Assembly: GCF_017220215.1 (NCBI RefSeq)
Contig: NZ_CP071129.1
Location: forward strand, 496,001-560,000
Length of the DNA stretch: 64,000 bases
Source: Caballeronia sp. M1242
GTDB taxonomy: Bacteria > Pseudomonadota > Gammaproteobacteria > Burkholderiales > Burkholderiaceae
Reading direction: 5' to 3'
This document shows positions 1 to 10,851 of the stretch, in pieces (positions within the stretch are counted from its first letter, which is position 1; the number at the start of each line of letters is the position of its first letter). A program made the translations under genes and the position numbers. A model generated the notes under the pieces. It saw nothing but the letters and a program-made list of their open reading frames with translations, ran no database searches and was not told where the DNA came from.

Positions 1-1
1 G

Positions 2-1120
2 ATGGCCGCGCGCAATCAGCTGCTCGGCATGGCCGCGAAAGACCCGACGCTCGCGCAGGTGCGTCCGAACGGCCTGAACGATACGCCGCAGTTCAAGGTG
101 AACATCGACCGTGAGAAGGCGCTCGCGCTGGGCGTGACGGCGGCCGCGATCGACCAGACGTTCTCGATCGCGTGGGCTTCGCAGTACGTGAACAACTTCC
201 TCGATACGGACAGCCGGATCAAGAAGGTGTACCTGCAGGCCGACGCGCCGTTCCGCATGACGCCGGAGAACATGAACGACTGGTACGTGCGCAACGGATC
301 GGGCGGAATGGTGCCGTTCTCCGCGTTCGCCACCGGCGACTGGACGTACGGTTCACCGAAGCTCGAACGCTACAACGGCATCTCGTCGGTCGAAATCCAG
401 GGCGCGGCCGGCCCCGGCAAGTCCACGGGTCAGGCGATGCAGGCGATGGAAGCCATCGCGGCGAAGCTTCCGGCGGGCATCGGCTACGAATGGACGGGGC
501 TGTCGTATCAGGAAATCCAGTCGGGTTCGCAGGCGCCGATTCTGTACGGCATCTCGATTCTCGTCGTGTTCCTGTGTCTCGCGGCGCTGTATGAAAGCTG
601 GTCGATTCCGTTCTCGGTCATCATGGTCGTGCCGCTCGGCGTGATCGGCGCGCTGCTTGCCGTCACGTTGCGCGGTCTGGAAAACGACGTGTTCTTCCAG
701 GTGGGTCTCTTGACCACGGTCGGCTTGTCGGCGAAGAACGCGATTCTGATCGTGGAATTCGCCCGCGAACTGCAGATGTCGGAGAAGATGGGCCCGATCG
801 AAGCGGCGATGGAAGCGGCGCGGCTGCGCTTGCGCCCGATTCTGATGACCTCGCTCGCGTTCATTCTCGGCGTGATGCCGCTCGCGATCAGCAACGGCGC
901 GGGTTCCGCGAGCCAGCACGCGATCGGTACCGGCGTGATCGGCGGCATGTTGACCGCGACCTTCCTCGCGATCTTCATGGTCCCGATGTTCTTCGTCGTG
1001 ATCCGCGCGCAGTTCAGCGGCGAGAAGGAAAATCCGGAGACGGCGCTCGAGCACTACGAGCAGCATCATCCCGATGAGCACCGTCCGCGCGATGGCGGCG
1101 GCTCCAACGAAGGACATTGA
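2..1120 (+). CDS. RND multidrug efflux permease (3' part only)
   Basis: This is the C-terminal 372 residues of a resistance-nodulation-division inner-membrane pump, a family of roughly 1,050 residues, so about two thirds of the gene lies upstream of the window. The first half is periplasmic porter domain. The segment from about residue 175 on is a run of transmembrane helices, including a stretch reading [13 protein letters not shown] that is typical of the HAE1 (AcrB/MexB-like) drug:proton antiporters. The very C-terminus is a charged cytoplasmic tail. The outer-membrane channel gene follows after a single base, which is the usual pump-channel operon order. Burkholderia has several such pumps (for example BpeAB-OprB and AmrAB-OprA); I cannot tell from this fragment which one this is. 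Confidence 0.93.
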   Translation: MAARNQLLGMAAKDPTLAQVRPNGLNDTPQFKVNIDREKALALGVTAAAIDQTFSIAWASQYVNNFLDTDSRIKKVYLQADAPFRMTPENMNDWYVRNGSGGMVPFSAFATGDWTYGSPKLERYNGISSVEIQGAAGPGKSTGQAMQAMEAIAAKLPAGIGYEWTGLSYQEIQSGSQAPILYGISILVVFLCLAALYESWSIPFSVIMVVPLGVIGALLAVTLRGLENDVFFQVGLLTTVGLSAKNAILIVEFARELQMSEKMGPIEAAMEAARLRLRPILMTSLAFILGVMPLAISNGAGSASQHAIGTGVIGGMLTATFLAIFMVPMFFVVIRAQFSGEKENPETALEHYEQHHPDEHRPRDGGGSNEGH

Positions 1121-1121
1121 A

Positions 1122-2666
1122 ATGCGTAGACTTTCCTTGATTGCAGCGGCCGTCGCCGTGCTGGCGGGCTGCACGTTGGCCCCGAAGTACGAGCGTCCCG
1201 CGCCGCCGGTCTCGTCGACGTTTCCGACCGGCGGCGTGTACTCGACGCAGCCGGGCGCGGCGGATGCCGGCGCGCGCAGCGCGAACGGTGTCGCGGGCGC
1301 GGAGATCGGCTGGCGCGATTTCTTCGTGGATGCGCGTTTGCAGCGGCTCATCGACATCGCGCTGAAGAACAACCGCGATCTGCGCGCCTCGGTGCTCAAC
1401 ATTCAGGCGGCGCAGGCGCAGTACCGCATCGTGCGCTCGGAGCTGTTCCCGTCGATCACGGCGCAGGCGGATCAGTCGAAGCAGCGCACGCCGCGCAATC
1501 TGTCGTTCTTCGACCGGACCATTTCGAACACGTATTCCGTGGGCCTGAACGCGTCGTGGGAACTCGACTTGTTCGGCCGCGTGCAGAGCCTGAAGGATCA
1601 GGCGCTCGCGCAGTATTTTTCCACGGCCTACGCGCGCAAGGCATTCGAGATTTCGCTCGTGTCGCAGGTGGCCTCGCAATATCTGCAGGTGCTGCAAGCG
1701 GATGACCTGCTGCAAGTCACCGAGCAGACGCTTAAGACGACGCAGGAGTCGTACAACATCGTCAAGCTGCAGTTCGACAACGGCACGGCATCCGAGCTGG
1801 ATCTCGCGCAGTCGCAGACGGCGGTGGAAACGGCGGCGGCTAACTTGCAGGCGCAGCAGCGCGCGCGGGCGCAGGCGGTGAACGCGCTGGCGCTCTTGAT
1901 CGGCGAGCCGATTCCCGACGATCTGCCGACCGGCATGCCGCTCAACGAGCAGGACTTGCTGACGGACATTCCCGCTGGCTTGCCGTCGGATCTGCTCACG
2001 CGTCGTCCGGACATCATGGAAGCCGAGCAGAACCTGCTCGCGGCGAACGCGAACATCGGCGCGGCGCGGGCGGCGTTCTTCCCGAGCATTTCGCTCACCG
2101 GCAGCTTCGGCACGCTCAGTCCGACGCTCGGCGGCTTGTTCAAGCCCGGTTCGGCGGCGTGGAGTTTCGCGCCGACGATCACACTGCCGATCTTCCAGGG
2201 CGGTCAGAATCAGGCGAATCTGGATCTGGCGAACATCCAGAAGAACATCCAGATCGCGGCGTACGAGAAGGCGATTCAGTCCGCTTTCCGCGATGTCGCC
2301 GATGGCCTCGCCGCGCGCGGCACCTACGATCAGCAGATCCGGGCGCTCGAGCGCGACACGGCGGCGGAGCAGCGCCGGCTGGATTTGTCGACGATGCGGT
2401 ATCGGCAGGGCGTCGATAGCTACCTGAACGTGCTGACCGCGCAGCAGGACTTGTACTCGGTGCAGCAGACGCTCATCACTGTGCGCACCGAGCGGCTCGC
2501 CAACCTCGTCAATCTCTATCAGGCGCTGGGCGGCGGGTGGATCGAGCATACCGGCGATGCGCCGCGCCCGGCGGATGCGCCTGCAGCGCCCGTAGCGCCC
2601 GCAGCGCCCGCCGATGTCGGCGCGGCGAGTACGCCGCAGGCGGCGTCGGCTGCTGTGGCTGGGTGA
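1122..2666 (+). CDS. RND efflux outer-membrane channel lipoprotein (OprM/NodT family)
   Basis: The 514-residue product is the TolC-like trimeric outer-membrane duct of the efflux pump encoded just upstream. An upstream in-frame ATG at 1074 exists, but the start at 1122 is preferred: it gives a lipoprotein signal peptide ending LAGC, so Cys17 would be lipidated, and AAGGA lies about 8 bases upstream inside the end of the permease gene. The body shows two related halves of long, Ala/Gln-rich alpha-helical hairpins, each containing the conserved pattern around 'ELDLFGR' and 'LDLAQSQT' seen in the OprM/NodT family. The C-terminus is a low-complexity Ala/Pro tail, which is variable in this family. 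Only one base separates it from the permease, so the two are surely cotranscribed, and a strong terminator follows. Confidence 0.93.
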   Translation: MRRLSLIAAAVAVLAGCTLAPKYERPAPPVSSTFPTGGVYSTQPGAADAGARSANGVAGAEIGWRDFFVDARLQRLIDIALKNNRDLRASVLNIQAAQAQYRIVRSELFPSITAQADQSKQRTPRNLSFFDRTISNTYSVGLNASWELDLFGRVQSLKDQALAQYFSTAYARKAFEISLVSQVASQYLQVLQADDLLQVTEQTLKTTQESYNIVKLQFDNGTASELDLAQSQTAVETAAANLQAQQRARAQAVNALALLIGEPIPDDLPTGMPLNEQDLLTDIPAGLPSDLLTRRPDIMEAEQNLLAANANIGAARAAFFPSISLTGSFGTLSPTLGGLFKPGSAAWSFAPTITLPIFQGGQNQANLDLANIQKNIQIAAYEKAIQSAFRDVADGLAARGTYDQQIRALERDTAAEQRRLDLSTMRYRQGVDSYLNVLTAQQDLYSVQQTLITVRTERLANLVNLYQALGGGWIEHTGDAPRPADAPAAPVAPAAPADVGAASTPQAASAAVAG

Positions 2667-2690
2667 TTTGCTCAGTCGCTTTGTTGCGAA

Positions 2691-2719
2691 GCCCGGCCAA
2701 TGTGCCGGGCTTTGTTTTT
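2691..2719 (+). terminator. Rho-independent terminator of the efflux operon
   Basis: A perfect 7-bp stem, GCCCGGC at 2691-2697 and GCCGGGC at 2704-2710, closes a 6-base loop and is followed directly by TTTGTTTTT. It sits 25 bases after the stop codon of the outer-membrane channel gene and separates the efflux operon from the restriction cassette. Confidence 0.9.
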
Positions 2720-3178
2720 GGTGGTTGGCGGATCGCGGGACTGCTTGCGAACAGGATTGAGCCGGCCACTCACAGCCGCTTGCGCAAGACCTTGGCAGTT
2801 GGAGCGGCTCCTCCATTTCCGCGCTCGAGCTTTGGCGACGCGCGCTGGCGCCTTTCTTTGCGTTCGGGCTCGGGCGGGCGAGGGCGTTCGAAGGTAACGA
2901 CTCAACCATGCGCGCACGAACAGTCATTCGTTTCCCGGCATAAGGCAGCGTGCAATTCGTAATCACCCAGTGATGCCATAACAACGCGACGTCGCGTCGC
3001 TAGGTGTTGCTTTCTAGTTCCACGACGCCTGTTTGGGTACGACATCCATTCGCGGGGCACGTAGAATTCCGAGCTTGTTATGCCATCGGGCACAGCCACG
3101 CACAATCAACCCGATCTAAGTCATTTCCAACTGCAACGGAATGATTGCGAAAACCAGTATCGGAACAGAAATAACACT
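2720..3178 (+). other. Gene-free stretch before the restriction cassette
   Basis: About 460 bases lie between the efflux terminator and hsdM. Short open frames occur on both strands but have neither ribosome binding sites nor recognisable products. Base composition falls from GC-rich to mixed towards 3000-3178, consistent with the left junction of the acquired hsd cassette lying here. I see no tRNA, direct repeat or integrase remnant. The promoter for hsdMSR should lie in this stretch but I could not assign it. Confidence 0.5.
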
Positions 3179-4735
3179 ATGACAAGCACGCAACAACGCG
3201 CAGCCCTGCAACGCCAAATCTGGCAAATCGCCAACGATGTCCGAGGCGCAGTCGATGGCTGGGACTTCAAGCAATACGTGCTCGGCACCTTGTTTTACCG
3301 CTTCATTAGCGAAAACTTCGCCAGCTACATCGAGGCAGACGACGACAGCGTCCATTACGCCGACCTGCCCGACAGCGTCATCACGCCAGCCATCAAAGAC
3401 GACGCCATCAAGACCAAGGGTTATTTCATCTACCCGAGTCAACTGTTTGCCAAGATCGCAGCCGGCGCGAACACCAACGACAGCCTGAATACCGACCTGG
3501 CCACCATCTTCGCCGCAATCGAGTCATCCGCCAACGGATACCCCTCCGAGCACGACATCAAAGGGCTGTTTGCGGACTTCGACACGACCAGCAATCGTCT
3601 CGGCAATACGGTCAAAGACAAAAACGCCCGTCTGGCCGCCGTGCTCAAGGGTGTCGCGGAACTGGATTTTGGGCATTTCGACGCCAGCCATATCGACCTG
3701 TTCGGCGATGCCTACGAATTTCTTATCTCCAACTACGCCGCCAATGCCGGCAAATCCGGCGGCGAGTTCTTCACTCCGCAGCATGTGTCGAAGCTGATTG
3801 CCCAGCTCGCCATGCACAAGCAGGCCAGCGTCAACAAGATATATGACCCGGCCTGCGGCTCCGGCTCGCTGTTGCTGCAAGCCAAGAAGCATTTTGATGC
3901 GCACATCATCGAAGAAGGCTTCTTCGGGCAAGAGATCAACCACACCACGTACAACCTGGCGCGGATGAACATGTTCTTGCACAACATCAACTACGACAAG
4001 TTCAACATCCAACTCGGGAATACGCTGACCGACCCGCACTTTGGGGATGACAAACCCTTCGATGCGATCGTCTCCAACCCGCCTTATTCGGTTAAGTGGA
4101 TTGGCGCGGACGATCCCACGCTGATCAATGATGAGCGCTTTGCCCCGGCAGGTGTGTTGGCTCCCAAGTCCAAGGCCGATTTTGCGTTCGTGCTGCACGC
4201 GTTGAGTTACCTTTCCAGTAAAGGGCGTGCGGCCATTGTGTGCTTTCCGGGCATCTTCTATCGCGGCGGAGCTGAGCAGAAGATCCGCCAGTACTTGGTG
4301 GATAACAACTATGTTGAAACCGTTATTTCACTCGCGCCCAATCTGTTTTTTGGCACCACCATCGCGGTGAATATTCTGGTGCTCTCCAAGCACAAGACCG
4401 ATACCAATACGCAGTTCATCGACGCCAGTGGCCTCTTCAAGAAAGAGACAAACAACAACGTGCTGCTGGATGCGCATATCGAACAGATCATGAAGGTGTT
4501 CGATAGCAAGGAGAATGTCGATCACTTTGCACAGTCGGTACCTTTTGAGAAGGTCGTCGGCAACGATTACAACCTGTCGGTCAGCAGCTATGTTGAAGCG
4601 AAGGACGATCGCGAAGTGGTGGACATTGCGCAGCTTAATGCCGAGATCAAAGTAACCGTGGCCAAGATTGACCAACTTCGGAATGATATTGATGCCATTG
4701 TCGCGGAGATTGAGGGAGAGGGGGCGGGGGCATGA
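3179..4735 (+). CDS. hsdM: Type I restriction-modification methyltransferase subunit HsdM
   Basis: The 518-residue product is the N6-adenine methyltransferase subunit of a type I restriction system, using S-adenosylmethionine to methylate the target set by HsdS. The AdoMet-binding motif DPACGSGS is at about residues 223-230 and the catalytic NPPY motif at about 300-303. The helical N-terminal domain of the family precedes them and the length is close to that of characterised HsdM proteins. An in-frame ATG exists upstream at 3080, but the protein similarity begins at [13 protein letters not shown], so 3179 was chosen; the ribosome binding site is weak. It overlaps hsdS by four bases (ATGA), indicating translational coupling. 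Codon use is markedly less GC-rich than in the flanking genes, suggesting horizontal acquisition of the cassette. Confidence 0.96.
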   Translation: MTSTQQRAALQRQIWQIANDVRGAVDGWDFKQYVLGTLFYRFISENFASYIEADDDSVHYADLPDSVITPAIKDDAIKTKGYFIYPSQLFAKIAAGANTNDSLNTDLATIFAAIESSANGYPSEHDIKGLFADFDTTSNRLGNTVKDKNARLAAVLKGVAELDFGHFDASHIDLFGDAYEFLISNYAANAGKSGGEFFTPQHVSKLIAQLAMHKQASVNKIYDPACGSGSLLLQAKKHFDAHIIEEGFFGQEINHTTYNLARMNMFLHNINYDKFNIQLGNTLTDPHFGDDKPFDAIVSNPPYSVKWIGADDPTLINDERFAPAGVLAPKSKADFAFVLHALSYLSSKGRAAIVCFPGIFYRGGAEQKIRQYLVDNNYVETVISLAPNLFFGTTIAVNILVLSKHKTDTNTQFIDASGLFKKETNNNVLLDAHIEQIMKVFDSKENVDHFAQSVPFEKVVGNDYNLSVSSYVEAKDDREVVDIAQLNAEIKVTVAKIDQLRNDIDAIVAEIEGEGAGA

Positions 4736-6060
4736 GCAACGTGAACTTTCTGCAAAAGCTGCTGGGTGAAGTGGCGGTTGAGTGGAGAACGCTAGGCCAA
4801 CTTGGCGAGCTGGTTCGCGGCAACGGGCTGCAAAAGAAAGACTTCACAGAAACAGGGGTGCCTGCCATTCACTATGGTCAAATTTATACGTATTACGATC
4901 TATCTACCACAACAACAAAGTCTTTCGTGTCACCGGAATTGGCCAAGCAGTTGCGCAAGGTCGACAAAGGTGATGTTGTAGTTACTAACACGAGCGAAAA
5001 CCTTGAAGATGTAGGCAAGGCTTTGGTGTATCTCGGTGAACGTCAGGCTGTCACTGGGGGGCATGCAACTATTCTGAAGCCCGGCGAATGCCTATTGGGT
5101 AAATACTTTGCCTATTTCACGCAGACAGAAATATTTGCAAGCGAAAAAAGAAAGTACGCCAAAGGGACAAAGGTGATTGATGTCTCAGCGACTGACATGG
5201 CGAAAATAAGAATTCCCGTGCCTTGCCCAAAGAGCCCGAAAAGGTCGCTGCAAATTCAAGCCGAAATTGTCCGCGTTTTAGATAGCTTCGCCGAGCTCAC
5301 CGCCGAGCTCACCGCCGAGCTCACCGCTCGTAAGAAACAATACAACTACTATCGGGATCAGTTGCTGAATTTCGACGAAAGGGGTGTGGAGTGGAAGACG
5401 TTGGGGGACGTAACTAAAAAGTGGTACTCAGGCGGCACGCCAACAGCCGGCAATCCGGAATTCTACGATGGTGGCGACATTCCGTGGTTGAGGACCCAAG
5501 AGGTAAAGTTCAATGACATTCATAACACAGAAGTGCGAATCACCCAATCGGCGTTAAGAAATTCGGCTGCCAAGTGGATTCCGCGGAATTGCGTGATCAT
5601 TGCGATATCCGGTGCAACCGCTGGTCGATCCGCGATCAACAAGATACCTTTGACAACTAATCAGCACTGTGGTTGCTTGGAGATAGACGAAGCGAAGGCA
5701 CTGTATCGCTATGTCTTTCACTGGGTAAGTTACAACTATGAGAACATCAAGTCGCTTGGTCAGGGGGCCAGAGGCGACCTCAATTCAAGCATCATAAAAA
5801 GTTTCAAGATCCCGATTCCATACGCCGACGACCCTGAAAGATCACTCGCCGAACAAGCTCGCATCGTCGCTATCCTCGATAAATTCGACGCTCTGACGAA
5901 CTCCATCAGCGAGGGCTTACCGCGCGAGATCGAACTGCGTCAGAAGCAATACGAGTATTACCGCAACCTCCTGTTGAGCTTCCCGAAGCCGTCAGAGATG
6001 GAGGCGTTGTGTGATGAAGACGCTGACGATATACGGCCGGCAACCGAGTCTTGCGGATAA
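4732..6060 (+). CDS. hsdS: Type I restriction-modification specificity subunit HsdS
   Basis: The 442-residue product is the DNA-recognition subunit of the type I complex. It has the classical two-fold layout: target recognition domain 1 (about residues 1-170), a conserved coiled-coil spacer (about 175-215), target recognition domain 2 (about 220-375) and a second conserved helical region at the C-terminus. The two conserved regions resemble each other ([13 protein letters not shown] and [13 protein letters not shown]). The first spacer holds three AELT units at residues 187-198. Such repeats in the EcoR124I family set the spacing between the two halves of the recognition site. The last 20 or so residues are acidic and extend beyond the usual end of the family. 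The recognition sequence cannot be read from the protein alone. Confidence 0.95.
   Translation: MSNVNFLQKLLGEVAVEWRTLGQLGELVRGNGLQKKDFTETGVPAIHYGQIYTYYDLSTTTTKSFVSPELAKQLRKVDKGDVVVTNTSENLEDVGKALVYLGERQAVTGGHATILKPGECLLGKYFAYFTQTEIFASEKRKYAKGTKVIDVSATDMAKIRIPVPCPKSPKRSLQIQAEIVRVLDSFAELTAELTAELTARKKQYNYYRDQLLNFDERGVEWKTLGDVTKKWYSGGTPTAGNPEFYDGGDIPWLRTQEVKFNDIHNTEVRITQSALRNSAAKWIPRNCVIIAISGATAGRSAINKIPLTTNQHCGCLEIDEAKALYRYVFHWVSYNYENIKSLGQGARGDLNSSIIKSFKIPIPYADDPERSLAEQARIVAILDKFDALTNSISEGLPREIELRQKQYEYYRNLLLSFPKPSEMEALCDEDADDIRPATESCG
5290..5325 (+). repeat. Three perfect 12-bp repeats inside hsdS (AELT spacer repeat)
   Basis: The unit GCCGAGCTCACC occurs three times in perfect tandem (5290-5301, 5302-5313, 5314-5325), in frame with hsdS, and encodes AELT three times. 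It falls in the helical spacer between the two target recognition domains. In EcoR124I versus EcoR124II, two versus three copies of a TAEL unit change the non-specific spacer of the DNA site by one base pair. Identity at the DNA level, not only the protein level, suggests recent copy-number change by slippage or unequal crossing-over. Confidence 0.95.
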
Positions 6061-6232
6061 ACGGTCAAGCTTATCTAAGCCTGCAACGGCACGGAAGGCG
6101 CACGCCTGTCGCGCAAGCTCAAGCAGCCGTCACGCCTGAACCGATGGCGTAAAAGATGACCGGGACACAGGTCTCATGACATTGCTCAAGCACGTCATCG
6201 ACCGCCATCGATTCTGGCAGGAGAAAAACAAA

Positions 6233-9200
6233 ATGATCGAATACAACACCATCGCCGAGTCGAAGAACTTCATCGTACTGGACCGATACGTCCAGGAATG
6301 GAGTGCCGCGGAAAGCTACCAGACCGAAGGTGATCTGGAACGAGAGTTCATTCAGGATTTGCAGGATCAGGGCTATGAGTACGTGCCCGGCCTGAATTCG
6401 CCCCAAGCCCTGCTCGCCAACGTGCGCGTCCAGCTGCAAACGCTCAATAACGTGCAGTTTGCCGAAGGCGAATGGTTGCGCTTCGTGGAAACGTGGTTGG
6501 ACAAGCCCAGCGACGGCATTGTCGAAAAAACGCGGAAGATCCACGACGATTACATTTACGACTTCGTGTTCGATGACGGTCGTATCCAGAACATCTACCT
6601 TCTGGATAAGAAAAACGTCGCTCGCAACAAAGTGCAGGTGATCAAGCAGTTCGAGCAGACCGGCACGCACGCCAATCGCTATGACGTGACGATTCTGGTC
6701 AATGGCTTGCCACTGGTGCAAGTGGAACTGAAAAAGCGCGGTGTTGCCATTCGCGAAGCGTTCAATCAGGTGCATCGTTACAGCAAGGAAAGCTTCAACA
6801 CTGAGCGTTCCTTGTTCAAGTACCTGCAACTGTTTGTGATATCCAACGGCACGGATAGCCGTTACTTCGCAAACACCACCCAGCGCAACAAGAACAGCTT
6901 CGACTTCACCATGAATTGGGCGAAGGCGGACAACACGCTCATCAAAGACCTGAAGGACCTCACGGCCACCTTCTTTCAGAAGCACACGCTGCTCAATGTG
7001 CTCCTCAACTACTCGGTGTTTGATGTCAGCAACACGCTACTGGTGATGCGCCCTTACCAGATTGCTGCCACGGAACGCATTCTCTGGAAGATCAGAAGTA
7101 GCCATCAAGGTAAGAACTGGAGCAATACGGAAAGTGGTGGCTTCATTTGGCACACCACTGGGTCGGGCAAGACCTTGACCAGTTTCAAGGCGGCGCGTCT
7201 TGCCACTGAGCTGGATTTCATCGACAAGGTGTTCTTCGTGGTAGACCGGAAAGATCTGGATTACCAGACCATGAAGGAATATCAACGCTTCTCACCGGAC
7301 AGCGTGAATGGGTCGGACAGCACTGCTGGTCTCAAGCGCAACCTGGACAAGGACGACAACAAGATCGTCGTCACTACCATCCAAAAGCTCAACAACCTCA
7401 TGAAGAGTGAGACGGACCTGCCTATCTACGGCAAGCAGGTCGTTTTTATTTTTGACGAGTGCCATCGCAGCCAGTTTGGCGAGGCACAGAAGAACTTGAA
7501 GAAGAAGTTCAAGAAGTTCTGCCAGTTTGGCTTTACCGGAACGCCGATCTTCCCGCAGAACGCGCTGGGCGCGGATACGACGGCCAGCGTGTTTGGCCGT
7601 GAACTGCACTCGTATGTGATCACAGATGCGATTCGGGACGAAAAAGTGTTGAAGTTCAAGGTGGACTACAACGACGTACGACCGCAGTTCAAGGCGATTG
7701 AAACCGAGCAGGACGAGAAGAAGCTGAGCGCGGCCGAGAATAAGCAGGCCCTGTTGCACCCCGACCGTATCCGCGAGATCACTCAATACATCTTGAAGAA
7801 CTTCCGGCAGAAGACCCACCGGCTTCAACCGGGCAATAAGGGTTTCAATGCCATGTTCGCGGTAAGCAGCGTGGATGCAGCCAAGCTGTATTACGAGTGC
7901 TTCAAGGACTTACAGAAGACTAGCGATAAGCCGCTGAGAGTCGCCACCATTTTCTCGTATGCGGCCAACGAAGAGCAGGACGCGGTAGGCGATATACAGG
8001 ACGAGAGCTTCGATGTCTCCGCCATGAACAGCAGCGCAAAGGAGTTCTTGAGCGCAGCCATTGCTGACTACAACGCGATGTTCAAAACCAACTTCAGCGT
8101 GGACAGCAATGGCTTCCAGAACTATTACCGTGATCTGGCCAAGCAAGTCAAAGCTAAGGAAGTCGACCTGCTGATTGTGGTCGGCATGTTTCTGACAGGC
8201 TTTGATGCTCCCACGCTGAACACCTTGTTCGTCGACAAGAACCTGCGCTTCCATGGTTTGATGCAGGCCTACTCGCGCACCAACCGCATTTTCGACGCCA
8301 CTAAAACGTTCGGCAATATCGTTACCTTCCGCGACCTGGAGCAGGCGACCATCGACGCCATTACCCTTTTTGGCGACAAGAACACGAAGAATGTGGTGCT
8401 GGAGAAGAGCTACAAGGAATACATGGAGGGCTACACCGACGTGGCCACCGGTGAAGCGCGGCGTGGCTTCGTGGACGTGGTGAAGGAGTTGGAATCACGC
8501 TTTCCCGACCCCGCTGCCATTGAGAAGGAAGCTGACAAGAAGGCTTTCGCGAAACTGTTTGGCGAATATTTGCGCGTGGAAAACCTGCTGCAAAACTATG
8601 ACGAGTTCGCCAGCCTCAAGGCCTTGCAAGATCTTGATATGGATGACGCTGCGGCGGTGGAGGCGTTCAAGTCAAAGTACTATGTGAGCGACGACGATCT
8701 AGCCGAAATGCAAGCCATCACGCTTCCCGCTGAGCGGAAGATTCAAGATTACCGTTCGACCTACAACGACGTGCGCGATTGGCTGCGTCGGGAAAAGGAT
8801 TCTGGCGGGCGAGAAAAGTCTACGATTGATTGGGATGACGTGGTCTTCGAGGTGGATCTGCTTAGGTCTCAGGAGATCAACTTGGATTACATCCTGGAGT
8901 TGATTTTTGAGCACAACAAGAAGACCAAGAGCAAATCGGAGCTAGTGGATGAAGTGCGCCGGGTGATTCGCGCCAGCCTCGGCAACCGCGCCAAAGAGAG
9001 CTTAGTCGTGGACTTCATCAACCAGACCGATCTAGACCAGATTGGCGATAAAGCGAGTGTGATCGACGCCTTCTTCACTTTTGCGCAGTCGGAACAGCAG
9101 CGTGAGGCTCAAGAGTTGATCAGCACCGAGAACCTGCACGCCGAGGCGGCCAGGCGCTATATCACCAACTCACTGAAGCGGGAGTACGCCAGCGACAACG

Positions 9201-9331
9201 GGACGGAACTTAACGCCGTTCTTCCGAAGATGAGCCCGCTTAATCCGCAATACCTCACTAAGAAGCAGAGCGTATTTCAAAAGATCGCAGCATTCGTCGA
9301 GAAGTTCAAAGGGGTCGGAGGGCACGTCTGA
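6233..9331 (+). CDS. hsdR: Type I restriction endonuclease subunit HsdR
   Basis: The 1,032-residue product is the ATP-dependent DNA translocase and nuclease of the system. With the start at 6233 (AGGAG nine bases upstream) the nuclease residues fall at Asp151, Glu165 and Lys167 (the last two in VELKKRG), and the Walker A motif TTGSGKT at 308-314. As far as I recall, these are the positions in HsdR of EcoR124I, which supports both the start and a type IC-like assignment. The helicase motifs DECH (about 408-411), TGTP (about 435-438) and QAYSRTNR follow in order, then a helical C-terminal domain that binds the methyltransferase core. The gene is 172 bases downstream of hsdS; an upstream ATG at 6176 is unlikely. 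No disruption is visible, so restriction should be functional. Confidence 0.96.
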   Translation: MIEYNTIAESKNFIVLDRYVQEWSAAESYQTEGDLEREFIQDLQDQGYEYVPGLNSPQALLANVRVQLQTLNNVQFAEGEWLRFVETWLDKPSDGIVEKTRKIHDDYIYDFVFDDGRIQNIYLLDKKNVARNKVQVIKQFEQTGTHANRYDVTILVNGLPLVQVELKKRGVAIREAFNQVHRYSKESFNTERSLFKYLQLFVISNGTDSRYFANTTQRNKNSFDFTMNWAKADNTLIKDLKDLTATFFQKHTLLNVLLNYSVFDVSNTLLVMRPYQIAATERILWKIRSSHQGKNWSNTESGGFIWHTTGSGKTLTSFKAARLATELDFIDKVFFVVDRKDLDYQTMKEYQRFSPDSVNGSDSTAGLKRNLDKDDNKIVVTTIQKLNNLMKSETDLPIYGKQVVFIFDECHRSQFGEAQKNLKKKFKKFCQFGFTGTPIFPQNALGADTTASVFGRELHSYVITDAIRDEKVLKFKVDYNDVRPQFKAIETEQDEKKLSAAENKQALLHPDRIREITQYILKNFRQKTHRLQPGNKGFNAMFAVSSVDAAKLYYECFKDLQKTSDKPLRVATIFSYAANEEQDAVGDIQDESFDVSAMNSSAKEFLSAAIADYNAMFKTNFSVDSNGFQNYYRDLAKQVKAKEVDLLIVVGMFLTGFDAPTLNTLFVDKNLRFHGLMQAYSRTNRIFDATKTFGNIVTFRDLEQATIDAITLFGDKNTKNVVLEKSYKEYMEGYTDVATGEARRGFVDVVKELESRFPDPAAIEKEADKKAFAKLFGEYLRVENLLQNYDEFASLKALQDLDMDDAAAVEAFKSKYYVSDDDLAEMQAITLPAERKIQDYRSTYNDVRDWLRREKDSGGREKSTIDWDDVVFEVDLLRSQEINLDYILELIFEHNKKTKSKSELVDEVRRVIRASLGNRAKESLVVDFINQTDLDQIGDKASVIDAFFTFAQSEQQREAQELISTENLHAEAARRYITNSLKREYASDNGTELNAVLPKMSPLNPQYLTKKQSVFQKIAAFVEKFKGVGGHV

Positions 9332-9702
9332 AACTTTGTGGTTCTACGAATTCTGTTGAATCGCTGAGGTGCCTGAAGGGCCGCGCGGAAGGCGTAGCCT
9401 TTTGCATCGGCCGCGGCGAGTTCGCAGAGCCATGCTCACGTAGCACTCGCCTCCAGCGACGTTGCATGGCTTTATCTGCGAGCCGCCTTACTGACCGCAG
9501 ACACGCGGCCGGGTCAGGAAGATGCGCACTCATGCGTGCGCAGGCGGGAGGCTAAGTCGATCGCGACACGTGCGCTCACCCGAACGTTCCCATAAACGCG
9601 GAACTGCACCGTGTCTGCATCGCCAAGACTCAGCTAGCCGGTTCGCGTCTCTATCCGGGTGTCGATGGATGCTCCTGCGGCCCCGATCGCCGCGTCGCTG
9701 CA
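9332..9702 (+). other. Gene-free stretch after the restriction cassette
   Basis: About 370 bases separate hsdR from the converging dehydrogenase gene. Small open frames are present but none has a ribosome binding site or recognisable product. GC content returns towards the genomic norm here, so the right junction of the hsd cassette probably lies in this segment. No terminator, direct repeat or attachment site was identified. Confidence 0.45.
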
Positions 9703-10851
9703 CTAGCCTCCGGGGTGCAACACAACCTTGGTCCAGCCGTGGTCACGCACGTCGAAGTGCTGATAGGCGTCGGGCGCCTCGTCAAGCTTCAACTCATGCG
9801 ACACGATGAACGATGGCTTCGCGCGGTCGACTGAAATGAGATCGCGCAACTGCCGGTTGTACGCCTTGACGTTGCACTGACCCGTGGCAATGTGCTGGCC
9901 TTTGAACCAGCACTTGCCCCAGTCGAACGCAATCTTTCCCTGCTTCGCCAGTTCGTCCTGCGCGCCCGGATCCTGCGGAACGAACACGCCGACCACGCCG
10001 ATCCCGCCAGTGAACTTGACCGACGACACCAGATTGTTCATCGTCAGATTGGGATGTTCATGGCGTTGCGGAGCCGGATCGTGACACTGGTAACCTACGC
10101 ATTCACAGCCCACGTCCGCGCCTATTCCGTGTGTCAGGTCCATCACTCGCTGCACCGGGTCGTCCTTGGAATAATCGATCGCAATGGCGCCGATCGACTC
10201 CGCGAGCTTCAGCCGGTCCGGGTGGCAGTCCACCACCATGACGCTGCGCGCTCCTTTAATCATGGCCGAATGCGCGGCCATCAGGCCCACCGGTCCCGAG
10301 CCGTAGATTACGACCGAATCGCCGGGCCGCATGCCGGCTAGTTCAGTGGCGTGCCAACCGGTGGGGAAGATGTCGGCGCACATCACGTAGTCGGTCTGTT
10401 TCTCCTCGGCGCCCGGCGGCAGCTTCAGAGACATGAAATCCGCCCAGGGCACTCTGAGATACTCGGCCTGTCCGCCCGGCCACGGTCCCATGTCCGCAAA
10501 GCCGAACGCGCCGCCCGCGATACCCGGCCCGTTCGCGTGAAGGCAAAACGCGGTGAGGCCGCGCTCGCAGTTCACGCAGTGGCCGCAACTCACATTGAAC
10601 GGCAGGCACACCCAGTCGCCGGGCTTGATTCGCTCCACGGCGGGTCCTACCTCTTCGACCACGCCCAAATTCTCGTGACCGAAGATGCGGCCTTGCTCGA
10701 AGTCGGTTCGGCCTTCGTACATGTGCAGGTCGGACCCGCAGATGTTGGTACTGGTGATTCTGACGATGGCATCGGTTGGACGTTCGATTTTCGGATCAGG
10801 TACATCCTCTACGGCGACCTGGTGCGGGCCGCGATATACAACTGCTTTCAT
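9703..10851 (-). CDS. Zinc-dependent dehydrogenase, glutathione-independent formaldehyde dehydrogenase type
   Basis: The 382-residue product is a medium-chain zinc alcohol dehydrogenase. The catalytic zinc ligands are visible as Cys38 (in NICGSDLHMYEGRTD) and His59-Glu60 (GHENLG). The structural zinc lobe is the Cys cluster at about 89, 92, 95 and 103. The NAD-binding Rossmann motif is GSGPVGLMA. The long insertion between the coenzyme motif and the C-terminus, and the segment around GYQCHD, are typical of the subfamily that includes Pseudomonas putida formaldehyde dehydrogenase, which oxidises formaldehyde to formate with NAD and without glutathione. Substrate could also be another small aldehyde or alcohol. 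AGGAG lies about nine bases before the ATG. It is transcribed alone, towards hsdR. Confidence 0.85.
   Translation of the reverse strand: MKAVVYRGPHQVAVEDVPDPKIERPTDAIVRITSTNICGSDLHMYEGRTDFEQGRIFGHENLGVVEEVGPAVERIKPGDWVCLPFNVSCGHCVNCERGLTAFCLHANGPGIAGGAFGFADMGPWPGGQAEYLRVPWADFMSLKLPPGAEEKQTDYVMCADIFPTGWHATELAGMRPGDSVVIYGSGPVGLMAAHSAMIKGARSVMVVDCHPDRLKLAESIGAIAIDYSKDDPVQRVMDLTHGIGADVGCECVGYQCHDPAPQRHEHPNLTMNNLVSSVKFTGGIGVVGVFVPQDPGAQDELAKQGKIAFDWGKCWFKGQHIATGQCNVKAYNRQLRDLISVDRAKPSFIVSHELKLDEAPDAYQHFDVRDHGWTKVVLHPGG

Noticed and set aside
1014..2984. 656-residue minus-strand frame over the efflux channel gene
   Set aside because: Antisense to a clear OprM-family lipoprotein; Arg/Leu-rich shadow.
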